Positions 1 to 10,972 of a stretch of DNA of 64,000 nt are shown here, piece by piece. Positions within the stretch are counted from its first letter, which is position 1. Each line of letters starts with the position of its first letter. The stretch spans positions 105,966,296-106,030,295 of the forward strand of contig NC_081412.1 of assembly GCF_030272615.1 (NCBI RefSeq), given 5' to 3'. A program made the translations under genes and the position numbers. The notes under the pieces are model-generated. The model was given only the letters and a program-made list of their open reading frames with translations. It was not told the origin of the DNA and did not search any database. The DNA comes from Cryptomeria japonica. Its lineage: Eukaryota; Streptophyta; Pinopsida; Cupressales; Cupressaceae.

Positions 1-381
1 CTACTTGTTGTCTAGTAATAATACTATAGCGGTATTCATCCTCACAAACTCCTATAAATTGGTGCCTTGAACTAGCATTCTTCATTCAGTCTTGTTCAGT
101 TTACAAGGTAACAAAGTGTTTTCAAGTTTTATAGAGGTCTACAAAGAAGTTTATTGTTGTTGTATTCTTCATTAGATTAGTAGTATACTTTCCTATCTTT
201 CTACAATGGAATTTTTTCCCAAAAGTGTTTCTCCATGTAAATCTAGTGTTTCATGTGCAATGATTTTCTTGTTCTTGTTTTGATTCTACAGTCACTATGT
301 TAATGGTTGATCTTTAGTTTCATATTTGCAATAACTTTGAGTTTAAGTTCATATTCCAAGCTTTCTTCACATTGTTTTACA
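1..381 (+). mobile_element. Truncated copia-type LTR (U5 side)
   Basis: The stretch around 209-240 (ttttttcccaaaag, then tttctccatgtaa) matches the same motif in the well-bounded solo LTR at 25367-26904 (26727-26758). That motif sits about 150 bases before the end of that LTR. By analogy this is the 3' part of a plus-oriented LTR ending near a TTTTACA at about 381. No clean primer binding site follows. A short open stretch from 419 (MDNDYNDEERKITIS) could be a gag start, but it is lost within about 40 codons. The left part lies outside the window. Confidence 0.5.
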
Positions 382-1030
382 AAAAAAGTAGACATGTGAA
401 TACCATTTGAGATTCACAATGGATAACGATTACAACGACGAAGAAAGAAAGATAACAATCTCAACATATGATGGGATAAGTTACTTATACACACTCAATT
501 CAAGATACCAAGAAATGAGTGTGTTTTATTACATCAATTGCATGGATTACCAATTATTAACATAGGTATATAAAGGGATCACTAATTCAACATATGAAAA
601 ATTAGTAGCAATAACTCAGAAGAACATTTAGAACATACAAACAAATGCATTCTTTATTATTTTGTGAGGTTATACAATCTCATAAACCCTTCTCTACATA
701 GTGCAAAATCAATTTAATCATTACAAGTTTCTCTAAAAATTTCTCTAGAGTTTTCCCCTCTGAAAAAGTCCCCCTTTACATTACAAAATAGCCCTTTTTA
801 TAGACTTCCTTAGATAATTGTTTTGCAACTACCTAGTAACTACCTCAATTACCTTTTTTGAAAATATAAGTAGCACTTGCACCAAAAGGGGTGCAAGGAT
901 TACGTCAATAGTAAAATATAGATGAATTATTTGAGATGAAGAGATTGTTGTCACATTCATTATTAGAGAAGAAGAGGTTATTGTCATATTCATTATTAGA
1001 GAAGTAAATAGAGTTGTTTGATTGATTTCT
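382..1030. other. AT-rich intergenic, no gene seen
   Basis: Apart from the possible gag start at 419, only short AT-rich sequence is visible. A tatataaagg word at about 570 resembles a TATA box, but nothing coding follows it. Confidence 0.4.
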
Positions 1031-1192
1031 AACTCTCTTTTTTCTCCAATTAAATTTTATTTTAAGAATAAAAATCATAAAAAATATGAGAAAGAAATAA
1101 CAATATTATTATATTATATTAATAAAATCTATGTAACTCTCTTTTTACTCCAATTAAATTTTAATTTGAGAATAAAAATCATTAAAAAATGA
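1031..1192. repeat. Diverged direct repeat (~100-bp offset)
   Basis: The block beginning aactctcttttt.ctccaatt is followed by aaattttattttaagaataaaaat at about 1031-1085. It recurs at about 1134-1190 with a few substitutions. The two copies are separated by a simple ATTAT-rich spacer. Confidence 0.55.
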
Positions 1193-1539
1193 TTAATATT
1201 TTCATGAATGAAAGAGAAAGGACAAGTTTGTTTGCTTCTATCTCACATCCATATTTGTTTGTTTCTATCTTGCGTCCATGAGTTAGACCAAGATCTACAG
1301 CTTTGTAGATTGGCCTAGAAAGGTGGAATTTTTGTTATCTTGTTTCTTTTAAGTAACTACAATTATTACAATTCTTAGGAACTCGTCTAAGTCACCTTGA
1401 CAGGAGAGCTGAAGTTAATAAGTCAGTATAGGTTCAAAAAAAAACTAGCAATTATAGGTTTAGAATAAAAAATTGGTATTCTATAAAATGATATTTAAGT
1501 AATACAATTTAATATTTCTTATCATTTGGTTTTGCACCT

Positions 1540-1740
1540 ATGGCCATTGAATTTTGGTAGAATTCCTTCTTTTATTGAGAGGCCTTCTTAAACCCTCTTC
1601 TATCTAGAAAAAACACAACACAAATACAATTCAAAGCTTTTATACTTCGGTTTCACAAAGTTGGCCATTATGATTTGGGATTGTTCCTTTTTCTTGTTGA
1701 GAGACCTTCACAACAATCCTCTATCTAGAAAAATGATGGA
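1540..1740. repeat. Diverged direct repeat around a tctatctagaaaa motif
   Basis: Two roughly 110-bp blocks share ggccatt, a run ending in tgttgagagacctt or attgagaggcctt, and then c.ctctatctagaaaa. They are at about 1550-1612 and 1663-1730. No coding potential is seen. Confidence 0.5.
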
Positions 1741-1849
1741 CACCAATTGAACTTTCTCTTGTACTTTCCCTCTAAAATTCAATGTCTTGGAGAATGAAAA
1801 ACATCAAAGGGTACCAAACAAAAAAAGTTTTTGTATTCATTCAAAATTA

Positions 1850-1995
1850 GAAAAAAAGAAATAGAGGTGTAGGATTCTTGAATAATATTTTCAGCTCAAA
1901 AAAGAAATAGAGGTGTAGGATTCGGTATTCCTTTTGAAAACAAAAAAAGAAATAGTGGTGTAGGATTCTTGAAAAATATTTTCAGCTCAAAAAAT
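1850..1995. repeat. Triplicated short repeat
   Basis: The phrase aagaaatag(a/t)ggtgtaggattc occurs three times, at about 1857, 1904 and 1950. Two copies are followed by gaa(t/a)aatattttcagctcaaaa. The repeat length is 45-50 bases. Confidence 0.65.
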
Positions 1996-2259
1996 TAGAA
2001 ATTTTTATTATATGGTAGTTATTACTATTAGGAAAAATTACAATGGATTTACAATCTATAAAACATTAAGAAATGTTTTCAAATCCAAACTTTTATAATA
2101 TGGTTAAATGCTAGTCAATTGAAAAAAAAAATCAATAAAAAAAATTATTCACTTTCATATCCAATATCCCACAAAATACAGTAATTAAAGACCATTTATT
2201 GCAGTAATTAAAGACCATTTATTGCTTTATGAACTTATGCTCAAGCCATAATCTAAATA

Positions 2260-2925
2260 ATAGCCTTCCAAATAAATTATTATATATTTTAAAGTGACAA
2301 ATAAGTATACCTAAAAAATACAAATTATTACTTAATTTTTTGAGTAAAATGACTTTTTTACAATTTAGTTTTAGAATACTTAAAATTATTTAATTAATTT
2401 GTTTTTTAAAGAACTACTTTGATTTTCAAATAGACATTATTTATTTTTTAATACTAAGTTAGTAATAAAATTTGATATTTACATAATAGTCTTCCAAATA
2501 AATTGTTATATATTTAAAAATGACAAATACATTCACCTAAAGATTGCATATAATTAATTAATTTAATTAATGTTGAATTTTATTTTATTTTAACTACTTG
2601 AAGTTTCACATAATTTCTTTTTCTTTTTAAATAATACATCTAAAGCAATCAATTAAAAGTTAGTAGTTAAATTAATATTTACATGATAACCTTTCAAGAT
2701 TTGGTAATATATAGAAAAAAAATTAATAATTAACTATTTAATTAGTTTTAAAAATTAGTGTTAAAATAGATTTTTTTTAAACAACTATTTGACTTTTCAA
2801 ATAGATATTATTTGTTTTTAAGTAATAAATTTAAAAGAGTAAATTAGTTTTGAAATTTAATATTTGCATAACAACCTTCCAAATAAATCATTATATATTT
2901 TAAAGGGACAAATATATTTACCTAA
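2260..2925. repeat. AT-rich ~200-bp diverged tandem repeat
   Basis: A motif of the form cataa.agccttccaaataaat, then ttatatatt and gacaaata, recurs at about 2262, 2486, 2683 (weak) and 2868. Each copy is followed by a cacctaaag-like word and a long A/T tract. Spacings are about 224, 197 and 185 bases. This looks like an old, heavily mutated satellite-like array. Confidence 0.5.
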
Positions 2926-3525
2926 AGACTCCAATATTCAATAAAAATGATAAACTTATTTATTACATTTATAATTATAAAAACCACATCTTCACTTTTT
3001 TTTTAAAATATCCACAATTCTTATATAAATTTTCTTCCCCTTTTATTTGTTCAACCCTAAATTCATTTGTTCATCCCTAACCCTTCACCCTTCACATAAT
3101 TGTCAAAAGCCTTTTTTATTTAACATTCAATTATATATACTAAATGTAAATAAACTGAGATATTAAAGAATTAAAAATAACTTAATTTCCATATCTTATA
3201 CATTGAGATTTTTTGGTTTGGCTGAATTGATATATCCAAAAGAGAGAACGACTTGTGAAATATTAGATAAGTAAGAATCATAACCAAAAATATATATAAA
3301 TTAATTTGCTTATTGAATCAACTCTCACATATAAATCTTCTAAAGAAAATATTAAATTAACATATATTTAAATATAAATAAAAGAAATTTAAAATTTAAA
3401 TAAAAATTATTAAATATATATTTTATCCAATCATAATATGATTCTACTTATTATAAAAATAATTAAAAAAATTGTGTGAAGGTAGAAGATGTAATGATAT
3501 GCAATTATGAAATTGAACACATAAT
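2926..3525. other. AT-rich sequence, nothing recognised
   Basis: Only long A/T tracts and no open frame of note are visible. Confidence 0.4.
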
Positions 3526-3529
3526 AAGG

Positions 3530-4040
3530 GTGGAGACTTTTTTAAACAGACACCCGGTAAGGTTGGGGTCTCATGGAGGAAGGCTTCCTAAAAAATAGAG
3601 CTGGAGGTGCTAAGAATTTTTAGAAAAAATTTTAAGTTGGTGGTCCCATGAATTTTAGACAGTAGTTTAGCTTAAAAATTTAAGGAAGTTGGTGGTCTCA
3701 TGAATATAATATCTTTGTATGTGTATAATAAAAATAAGTTAAAGTAATTCATTTCCCTCCAAAACTATTTTTTAATAGAAATTAAACTTAGATGTTTGAC
3801 GAGTGGTAGATAACATCCCTAAGCTGGTGGGGAAATTTCTAGCCCCACCCCTTTTTCACCCATTCAAATTTATAGGCCCAAAAGTAGGGGCTTCTATTTT
3901 CTTTTGGAAAAGCTTTCAAATAATCCCGCAACCCAAAAAAAAATTATTCATGGAACCACCTCTTTTTTAAAAATAGAGCTTAAGCCCCCTCATGGGACCC
4001 TTCCTAACTCGTCCTTTTCCTCCGTTTTAAAAACTTGCTC
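3530..4040. mobile_element. Possible fold-back/MITE-like element
   Basis: The left arm at about 3545-3660 includes ggttggggtctcatgg, aaaatagagct and tggtggtcccatgaat. It matches, imperfectly, the reverse complement of about 3935-4035, which includes catgggacccttcctaac and aaaatagagctta. The order of blocks is kept in both arms. No target duplication or protein was identified, so membership of a named family is not claimed. Confidence 0.35.
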
Positions 4041-5242
4041 ATGGAAAATGGCATTTTTGTGACTATTCTTTTAAAATAAATCTTATATATTTATGTTTTG
4101 CATTATTTTTTTTTAAATGAGGTCTATTTTCTAACTTTTGGTTACATTAAGTGACATAAATCACTTTTTAAAAAAGATAATTTGAAACGTTAAATTTTAA
4201 GAAAAAGATCTAGATGTGGTGGCATTGCATCTTCTTTCAATCCATGGATCATTCACTCAACAATGAATTGATCTAGAAAGATAAACATTTCAACTGATGA
4301 TCAACTTTTCCTTCATTAAAATTGCAGTTTGAAATGTAACATTATAAGCAATAAATATATAAGAATTTTCATACTCATACATAATTTCTTAGAAGCAATT
4401 ATTGCTACCTTCTCATTTGGTACCATGTTGGATCTTCTATCTATAACCATGGTCTTGGTTGATTAACATCAAATCAAACCATATCTAAAATCACCATCTA
4501 TCTTTCCAAATTCCATCATTGGCATTACTATATTTTTTTTTAAATGGAAGATTTATTGTATGTATATGATGAAGGTAGGCATAATTCATCCATTGCATTC
4601 ATATTATGAGGACCTTTGTGTTCATTGATGTCAACCCATAGAACATTTCAACACTATCTTACACAAAAAAAAACTATTACAAACTTATCATCCTACTCAT
4701 GTTTATTAGATGTAAAGTCATAATATTTATGAGATGATGGCATTAACTTGAAATAACCACTTAAATAAATCCATTGTACAAAACCCTCGTAGACATGATT
4801 TGTTGCAAAATTCTTGTCTTTCTTCATGAGGATCAATATTATTGAAGTCTTCAAAACCCCCATGCATTAAAAACCTTCTCCTCTAATCTTGAGAGATCAA
4901 GCAGATATCTTAAATCACACACATTAAGCTTTGACTTCTAGACTTTAAAATGTTAAACATTCGAACAATTGTAATTACGACATTTATGATCTTGACATTT
5001 TGGCCCCTTCACTTGCATTCATCCACATTTTAATATCTCTGCAACTATTTACTACTTTGAATTTACAATGCTTGGGAGTTTTAAAGCCTTTTCACTCAAT
5101 GATTTTGGCACAAATATGTGTCATCGTTGCATTCAATAAAGTGACATTGATTTGGGGAATTCTTGTTGGCTGCACAAAGGGCATTTAGACAAACATTTCA
5201 CGTGTATTGCTACCTCTAATGTGATGCTTTGTAGGTGTGAAT
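4041..5242. other. Unannotated, no supported gene
   Basis: Open frames here are short, overlap in several frames and lack any recognisable domain. No repeat boundary was found. Confidence 0.4.
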
Positions 5243-5530
5243 TGGATGAAAGTTGGAGCATTTCTTTTACATTCATCTACCAATTATGTAGAGAGGTGGA
5301 AGTCATGGAACTTATCCTTGAGCATGTCAATTGCATTTTCTTGAAAGTTTCTCAAGTCTTTGCAACAAATTCACATTCTACACATACTGCAATCATTTGA
5401 TTCCATCCGATGACCCCTCTTTGAACAAGTCTGTCTCGATGGAGGATGGAGAGATTGGCTTTACAAATTATCGAGTAGTTAATATAAATACTTTGGTTGT
5501 GTTTTTTTATTTCAAAACTCACAATTTCTA

Positions 5531-5551
5531 GTTGTGAGTTGTGAGTTGTGA
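5531..5551 (+). repeat. Heptamer microsatellite GTTGTGA x3
   Basis: Three perfect GTTGTGA units are followed by aatc. The paralogous site in copy 2 has five perfect units plus one imperfect unit. Confidence 0.9.
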
Positions 5552-5640
5552 AATCATATTTTTATATTTTTCAATCAATATCATCAATCTTTATTTCACT
5601 TGAGATTTTACTATGCATCATTCATCGATTTGTATCCACT

Positions 5641-6012
5641 TTTTACAATTCACAACTTCCTTACATTCACTTTCCACAACTCGCAATCCATTTGCATTCA
5701 ACTTTCACAATTCGCAACTTACTTGTGTTCACTTTTCACCATTTACAACCCATTCACATTCAATTTTTACATTTCACAATTTTTTTGTGTTTGACATTTA
5801 AAACTCTCAACTCACAACTTTTTGATGTTCGAATTTTCAAACTCACAACCCACAACCTCCTTATGTTTGAGTTTTCAAAATCACAACTCATAACCATATT
5901 CACTTGATTTTCAAAACTCGCAACCTAGTTGTGAGTTGTTGATTTAAATTTCACAATCCTCTACTTTCAATTTTCAAAACTCCCAGCCTATTTGTGAGTT
6001 GTGAATTTAGAT
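5641..6012 (+). repeat. CACAAC-type minisatellite, 30-38 bp units
   Basis: About eleven degenerate units of the form tttcacaactcgcaacc, then a short spacer with ttgtgttcac, run head to tail. In places the opposite-sense word gagttgtga follows, as at 5930-5940 and 5995-6007, so local hairpins are possible. Unit length drifts from about 30 to 38 bases. The array also gives open frames in several registers that I treat as spurious. Confidence 0.75.
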
Positions 6013-6399
6013 TGCACAATTTTTTGTAATGATTTTTTCTAATTTTAAATTTTATTTCTTCACTTGTTTTTACCTCTTTTAGAGATTTGACCATAACTTT
6101 TGACCGAGAAGGAATTTGACTGTGGAAATTTAAGCAAACATCAAAGGGAAAAAGGTGAGCATAACCCATGAATATTTAGTCACAATGAGGCATTGAAAAT
6201 GGGATTTTAATGTTTTTTGAATATAGGTTCATAAAAATGTAACTATTAAAATATCACAAATAACGAAGTGGGTTTTCACGAAAATTGACCACACTACTCA
6301 AAATGGTACCAAGAATATATATACCCATAAGATGGTTCCCCTTGATGCCTTATATTTTCTAAAATTTAATTATGTTTATGGTTTTCAGAGTATAAAGGA

Positions 6400-8050
6400 T
6401 ATGATGGAGGAGAAGTTTTTCTTGCTAATAACACCTCAATGAATATTGTTGGCAAAGGAAAGGTAAAGTTGTGTTTTGGTGATGAGAGGATTGTTTTGAT
6501 TTAATGTTTTACATATTCTAGATTTTACAAGAATTTTACTTTCAGTTTTCAAGTTAAATGATTCTAGAATGCATGTGACATTTAATAAGTCTAGTTGCAA
6601 GTTGGTAAGGGGAAGTTTGGTAATTGCTAAAGGATCTCAAACATGGACTCTATTTAAGCTCAAACTTCTACTCTTTGTAATTCAGCTTTTGTAACTAGGA
6701 TTGAAAATGCATATATGTTGTGGCACCATAGATTGGGTCACATTGGTGAAAAAAGTCTTAAGACCATTATAGATAAGAAACTACTTCAGGGGATTTTAGA
6801 TTATTATGTTAGTAAGAGTGATTTCTATGAGCACTGTGTGTTTCATAAATAAAATAGATCTTCATTTTCCAAAGGAGTTAATAAAACTAAGAAACTTTTA
6901 AAGATTATTCATTTGGATGTGTGTGGTCTAGTGGATGTTGACTCTTTGAATAGATCTTGTTATTATGTTTCATTCATTGGTGATGTCTCAAGATATACTT
7001 GGATTTATTTTATGCATTTAAAATCTAATTTTTTCACTAAGTAAGGAATTTAAGGCATCGATTGAAAAGAAATCATATTATAAGATAAAAGTATTGCGAT
7101 CAGACAATGGGGGTGAATATTACTCTAGGAAATTTGATGAGTTTTGGAAACATGCAAGAATTGTTAGGCAAAAGACTACACCTTACACTCCCCAACAAAA
7201 TGAGGTAGCAAAAGATTTGTAGATTAATGGAAAGAGCTAGGAGCATGTTAAGCAGTTCTAAGCTTGATAATTATTTTTGGGCAGAAGTTGTCGATACATC
7301 TTGGTATTTGGTTAATAGATCTTCTTGTAAAGCTCTTGTTGATAAAACACTTAATGAAATGTGGTTTGGTAAAAATTCTTTAGTTTCAAATTTAAGGGTC
7401 TTTGATCATGAGGCTTTTGTTCATGTTCCTCAAGAGAAGCAATCTAAATTGGATCCAAAAGCATAGAAATGCATCTTTGTAGGATATGGTGAGAATCTAA
7501 AAGGTTATGAGATTTGGAATCCTTAACCTGTATAATGATCTTTTTTAGAGATTTAATTTTTCAAGGAATTTAGAGTTGACTTGGGTAAAGAACAACTAAA
7601 AAATTCAAAAATAGTGCATTTTGAAACTAAGAAAGAAGATATACATGTGGAAGAATAGGGAAATGGACAAGAAGATGGAGAAGAATAAGAGAGTTCAAGT
7701 GAAAGACCTAAATATTTATTTGTGACTGAAGAAGTTGAAAATAATGAAGAAGAACATGAGGAAGAACCTCTTAACCACCTTTGAGAAGGTCCACAAGACA
7801 ATAGATTCTGGATTACAAGTACATAGCCACCAAATTTTTGTTGTAAGTTTTCTTTATTAAGTACTAATGATGAACCTATATCTTATAGAGAAGAACTCTT
7901 TTCTAAGGAAGTTGAGTCTTGGATGCAAGCCATGCAAGAGGAGATGACAATTTTGGATAGTTGTGATACCAGAGATATTGTTAGTTTAACTAAAGAAATA
8001 AAGCTAGATAAAAATTTAGTGGCGAATATTTGGTATCAGACATTTCAAAA
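6400..8050 (+). pseudogene. Ty1/copia pol remnant, copy 1
   Basis: This was part of a copia polyprotein. From about 6715 the translation gives MLWHHRLGHIGEKSLK, the GAG-pre-integrase zinc-binding signature. It is followed by an integrase-core stretch (IHLDVCGLVDVDS, then DVSRYTWIY). The second integrase Asp region reads as DNGGEYYS at about 7102, in a shifted frame, followed by TPYTPQQNE. From about 7900 there is the start of a reverse transcriptase domain (SWMQAMQEEMT, then RDIVSLTKE). It breaks off there, with no YVDD and no RNase H. Gag is missing. Several stops and frameshifts are present, so it cannot be functional. A short tail of non-coding sequence follows to about 8245. Confidence 0.8.
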
Positions 8051-8665
8051 ATGGTGAATAAGTTGGACCCATCAAGGTGGCTAGATCACCCTAAATTTAT
8101 AAATTTTTCAGTCAAATGCATTTCAATTTGCCTTCATTTTCATTAATTATTTGTAACGATTTAAAGATTTCACCAATAGAGTCTACGTTTTCACAACGGT
8201 CTATTTAATATTTTTGCCTGGATTTTTGGAAGTGTGCCTTAATGCACCGCGTAATTCGCCAATAGCCATCAATATTTCAATTTGCATAAGGATCCAATTT
8301 GCCCAGCATTTTTGAAAGTTGGAGCATTTCTTTTGCAATCATCTACCAATTATGCTTTGACAGTGTCTATACTATGTTTGAAAGCTCCCATAGTATTACA
8401 TGCAGAGAGGTGGAAGTCTTGGAACTTTGCCTTGGACATGTCAATTGTATTTTCTTGAAAGTTTCTCAAGTCTTTGCAACAAATTCACATTCTACACATA
8501 CTGCAATCATTTGATTCCATCTGATGACCCCTCTTTGAAGAAGTTTGTCTCGATGGAGGATGGAGAGATTGGCATTACAAATTATCTTCTCAATAATTGG
8601 GATTTTTGAGTAGTTAATATAAATACTTTGGTTGTGTTTTTTTATTTCAAAACTCACAATTTCTA

Positions 8666-8707
8666 GTTGTGAGTTGTGAGTTGTGAGTTGTGAGTTGTGA
8701 GTTGTCA
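8666..8707 (+). repeat. Heptamer microsatellite GTTGTGA x5-6
   Basis: Five perfect units are followed by one imperfect unit (GTTGTCA). Copy 1 has three, so the array changed length after the duplication. Confidence 0.9.
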
Positions 8708-8798
8708 AATCGTATTTTTAATATTTCTCAATCAATATCATCAATCTTTATTTCACCTGAGATTTTACTAAGCATCATTCATCGATTTGTATCTGTGT

Positions 8799-9170
8799 TT
8801 TACAATTTACAACTTCCTTACATTCACTTTCCACAACTCGCAATCCATTTGCATTCAACTTTCACAATTTGCAACTTACTTTTGTTCACTTTTCACCATT
8901 TACAACCCATTCACGTTCAATTTTTACAATTCACAACCTTTTTGTGTTTGACTTCTAAAACTCGCAACTCACAACTTTTTTATGTTCGAATTTTAAAACT
9001 CGCAATCCACAACCTCCTTATGTTTTAGTTTTCAAAATCACAACTCATAACCATATTCACTTGATTTTCAAAACTCGCAACCTAGTTGTGAGTTGTGGAT
9101 TTAAATTTCACAATCCTCTACTTTCAATTTTCAAAACTCATAACCTATTTGTGAGTTGTGAATTTAGATT
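8799..9170 (+). repeat. CACAAC-type minisatellite, copy 2
   Basis: This is the paralogue of the array at 5641-6012, with the same unit order and scattered substitutions. Confidence 0.75.
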
Positions 9171-9547
9171 GCACAATTTTTACTAATGATTTTTTCTAAT
9201 TTTAAATTTTATTTTTTTACTTGTTTTTACCTCTTTTAGAGATTTGACCACAACTTTTGACCGAGAAGGAATTTGACTGTGGAATTTTAACCAAACATCA
9301 AAGGGAAAAAGGTGACCATAACCCATGAATATTTAGTCACAATGAGATATTAAAAATGGGATTTTAATGTTATTTGAATATAGGTTCATAAAAATGTAAC
9401 TATTAAAATATCACAAATAATGAAGCGGGTTTTCACGAATATTGACCACATTGCTCAAAATGGTACTAAAGATATACCCATATGATGGTTCCCCTTGATT
9501 CCTTATATTTTCTAAAAATTAATCATGTTTATGGTTTTCAAAGTATA

Positions 9548-9964
9548 AAGGATATGATGGAGGAGAAGTTTTTCTTGCTAATAACACCTCAATGAATATT
9601 GTTGGCAAAGGAAAGGTAAAGTTGTGTTTCGGTGATGACAAGATTGTTTCGATTTAATGTTTTACATATTCCAGATCTTACAAGAATTTTACTTTCAGTT
9701 TTCAAGTTAAATGATTCTAGAATGCATGTGACATTTAATAAGACTAGTTGCAGGTTGGTAAGGGGAATTTTGGTAATTGCTAAAGGATCTCGAACATGGA
9801 CTTTGCTTAAGCTACAAACTTCTACTCTTTGTAATTTAACTTTTGTAGCTAGGATTGAAAATGCATATATGTTGTGGCACCATAGATTGGGTCACATTGG
9901 TGAAAAAAATCTTAAGACCATTATAGATAAGAAACTACTTCAGGGGATTTTAGATTAGTATGTT
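9548..9964 (+). pseudogene. Copia pol remnant, copy 2 (5' part)
   Basis: A frame from about 9632 reads through protease-flanking sequence into MLWHHRLGHIGEKNLK (GAG-pre-integrase) and is then cut by the solo LTR. The same gene continues at 23952. It is slightly more open than copy 1 over this stretch but has no functional potential. Confidence 0.75.
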
Positions 9965-9969
9965 AGTAA

Positions 9970-10972
9970 TGTTGGTATTTTGATGATGATTAGTTGTGAT
10001 TGTCATTGATGGACACACACTTATTTGATGTATGAGTTATTCTCAACTGGTAGTTTTTCCAACCAGTATTATATGTCATTAGTATGTATAGTCTTTGTTT
10101 GTTGAAGACTATTGATGTTTTGCAGAAGATGCTTACCAGTCAAAGCATGACTGAAGACCCCAAGCGATATGAAGATCTCAAGCGGAATGAAAACCCCAAG
10201 TGGCAGTTAATCTTTTGATCGGAACACTATGTTCTAGTTTTCTAGTCTTCACTTGTCAACCGGTACGGTATACTTTGTTAACCGGTATAATTGTAATGTG
10301 TGATGAGTTATCATCTACCGACACTTTGGCGGTGTTTCTGTGTCGTGTTACCAAATGTGTCTAGATGCACTATACCTAGGAAATTGTAGTCTAATCTTAT
10401 TGGACCGACATGAAATCAAGTTCCTATATGAGGACATCATGTCTAGGGTTTTAAGAAAGTTGTTGTGCGCGATCGTTGGAAAGAAGATTAGGTCTGTGCG
10501 AGAAAAGGTCTCTCACAACAGAGATAGAGAGTGCAAAATATAGAAGACTGAAGTAATGTTAGAATGTATTAATAGGGATTTGTCAAGGATCTAATCAAGC
10601 ATTATGTGCTATTGTCTAGATCATTCACTTGTTGATTACTAATATCTTCGACAAGTCTGAAACCCTTAACCGGGTAGGCCCAGCCAAGCCTATTGAATAT
10701 CCTCTAACAAGGTGGTTCACAATTGTGGATCTGAAATCCTCTAACAAGGCAGTCTTTAGCAAGACTTATCTCCTAACAGAGATTTGGATTCCTAACAGGA
10801 TATGTTATGGTGAAGAATGTTGTAAGGCCTTAACCGGTCTGACCTTAACCGGTTTGGTTACTATTCTGCAGATAGTTGACTTGTGAGTTTTACTAACCAT
10901 GGTTTTTCCCATTTGGGTTTCTACATCAAAACATCTTGTGTTATGGTGATTGTGCTTCTGTGGGTGAATGCT
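9970..10972 (+). mobile_element. Copia-type solo LTR, left part
   Basis: The LTR begins TGTTGGTATTTTGATGATG. It is preceded by target site agtaa (9965-9969), and the identical agtaa follows its far end at 23947-23951. Its start resembles the reversed ends of the LTRs at 26912-28384 and 30910-32380 (tgatga, then tgt.gtcattgatgg). It is rich in accggt words, as those LTRs are. The gypsy element at 10973-23796 splits it, and the rest is at 23802-23946. Joined length is about 1,150 bases, with no internal region, so it is a solo LTR. Short open frames inside it are not genes. Confidence 0.85.
10968..10972. repeat. Target site duplication atgct (left)
   Basis: It is identical to 23797-23801 and flanks the gypsy element whose ends are TGTGTAAG and CATTACA. 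Confidence 0.9.

Larger units (their letters stand above)
5243..8245 (+). repeat. Tandem duplication, copy 1 (~3.0 kb)
   Basis: The sequence from aaagttggagcatttctttt to gaagtgtgc is repeated almost in full at 8308-9969 plus 23952-25361. The offset is about 3,065 bases before the later insertion. Both copies contain the heptamer array, the CACAAC minisatellite and the same copia pol fragment truncated at the same place. The duplication therefore happened after the pol was truncated. Confidence 0.8.
8308..9969 (+). repeat. Tandem duplication, copy 2, left part
   Basis: This copy starts with the same aaagttggagcatttctttt block as copy 1. It has about 50 extra bases (about 8352-8401) that copy 1 lacks. 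It runs to the agtaa at 9965-9969, where the solo LTR interrupts it, and resumes at 23952. Confidence 0.8.

Noticed and set aside
5548-5907. Overlapping plus-strand open frames of 62-119 codons
   Set aside because: The CACAAC minisatellite keeps three frames open. There is no coding signature.
10340-10886. Open frames of 67 and 85 codons
   Set aside because: They lie inside a solo LTR with defined ends and have no domain or codon support.
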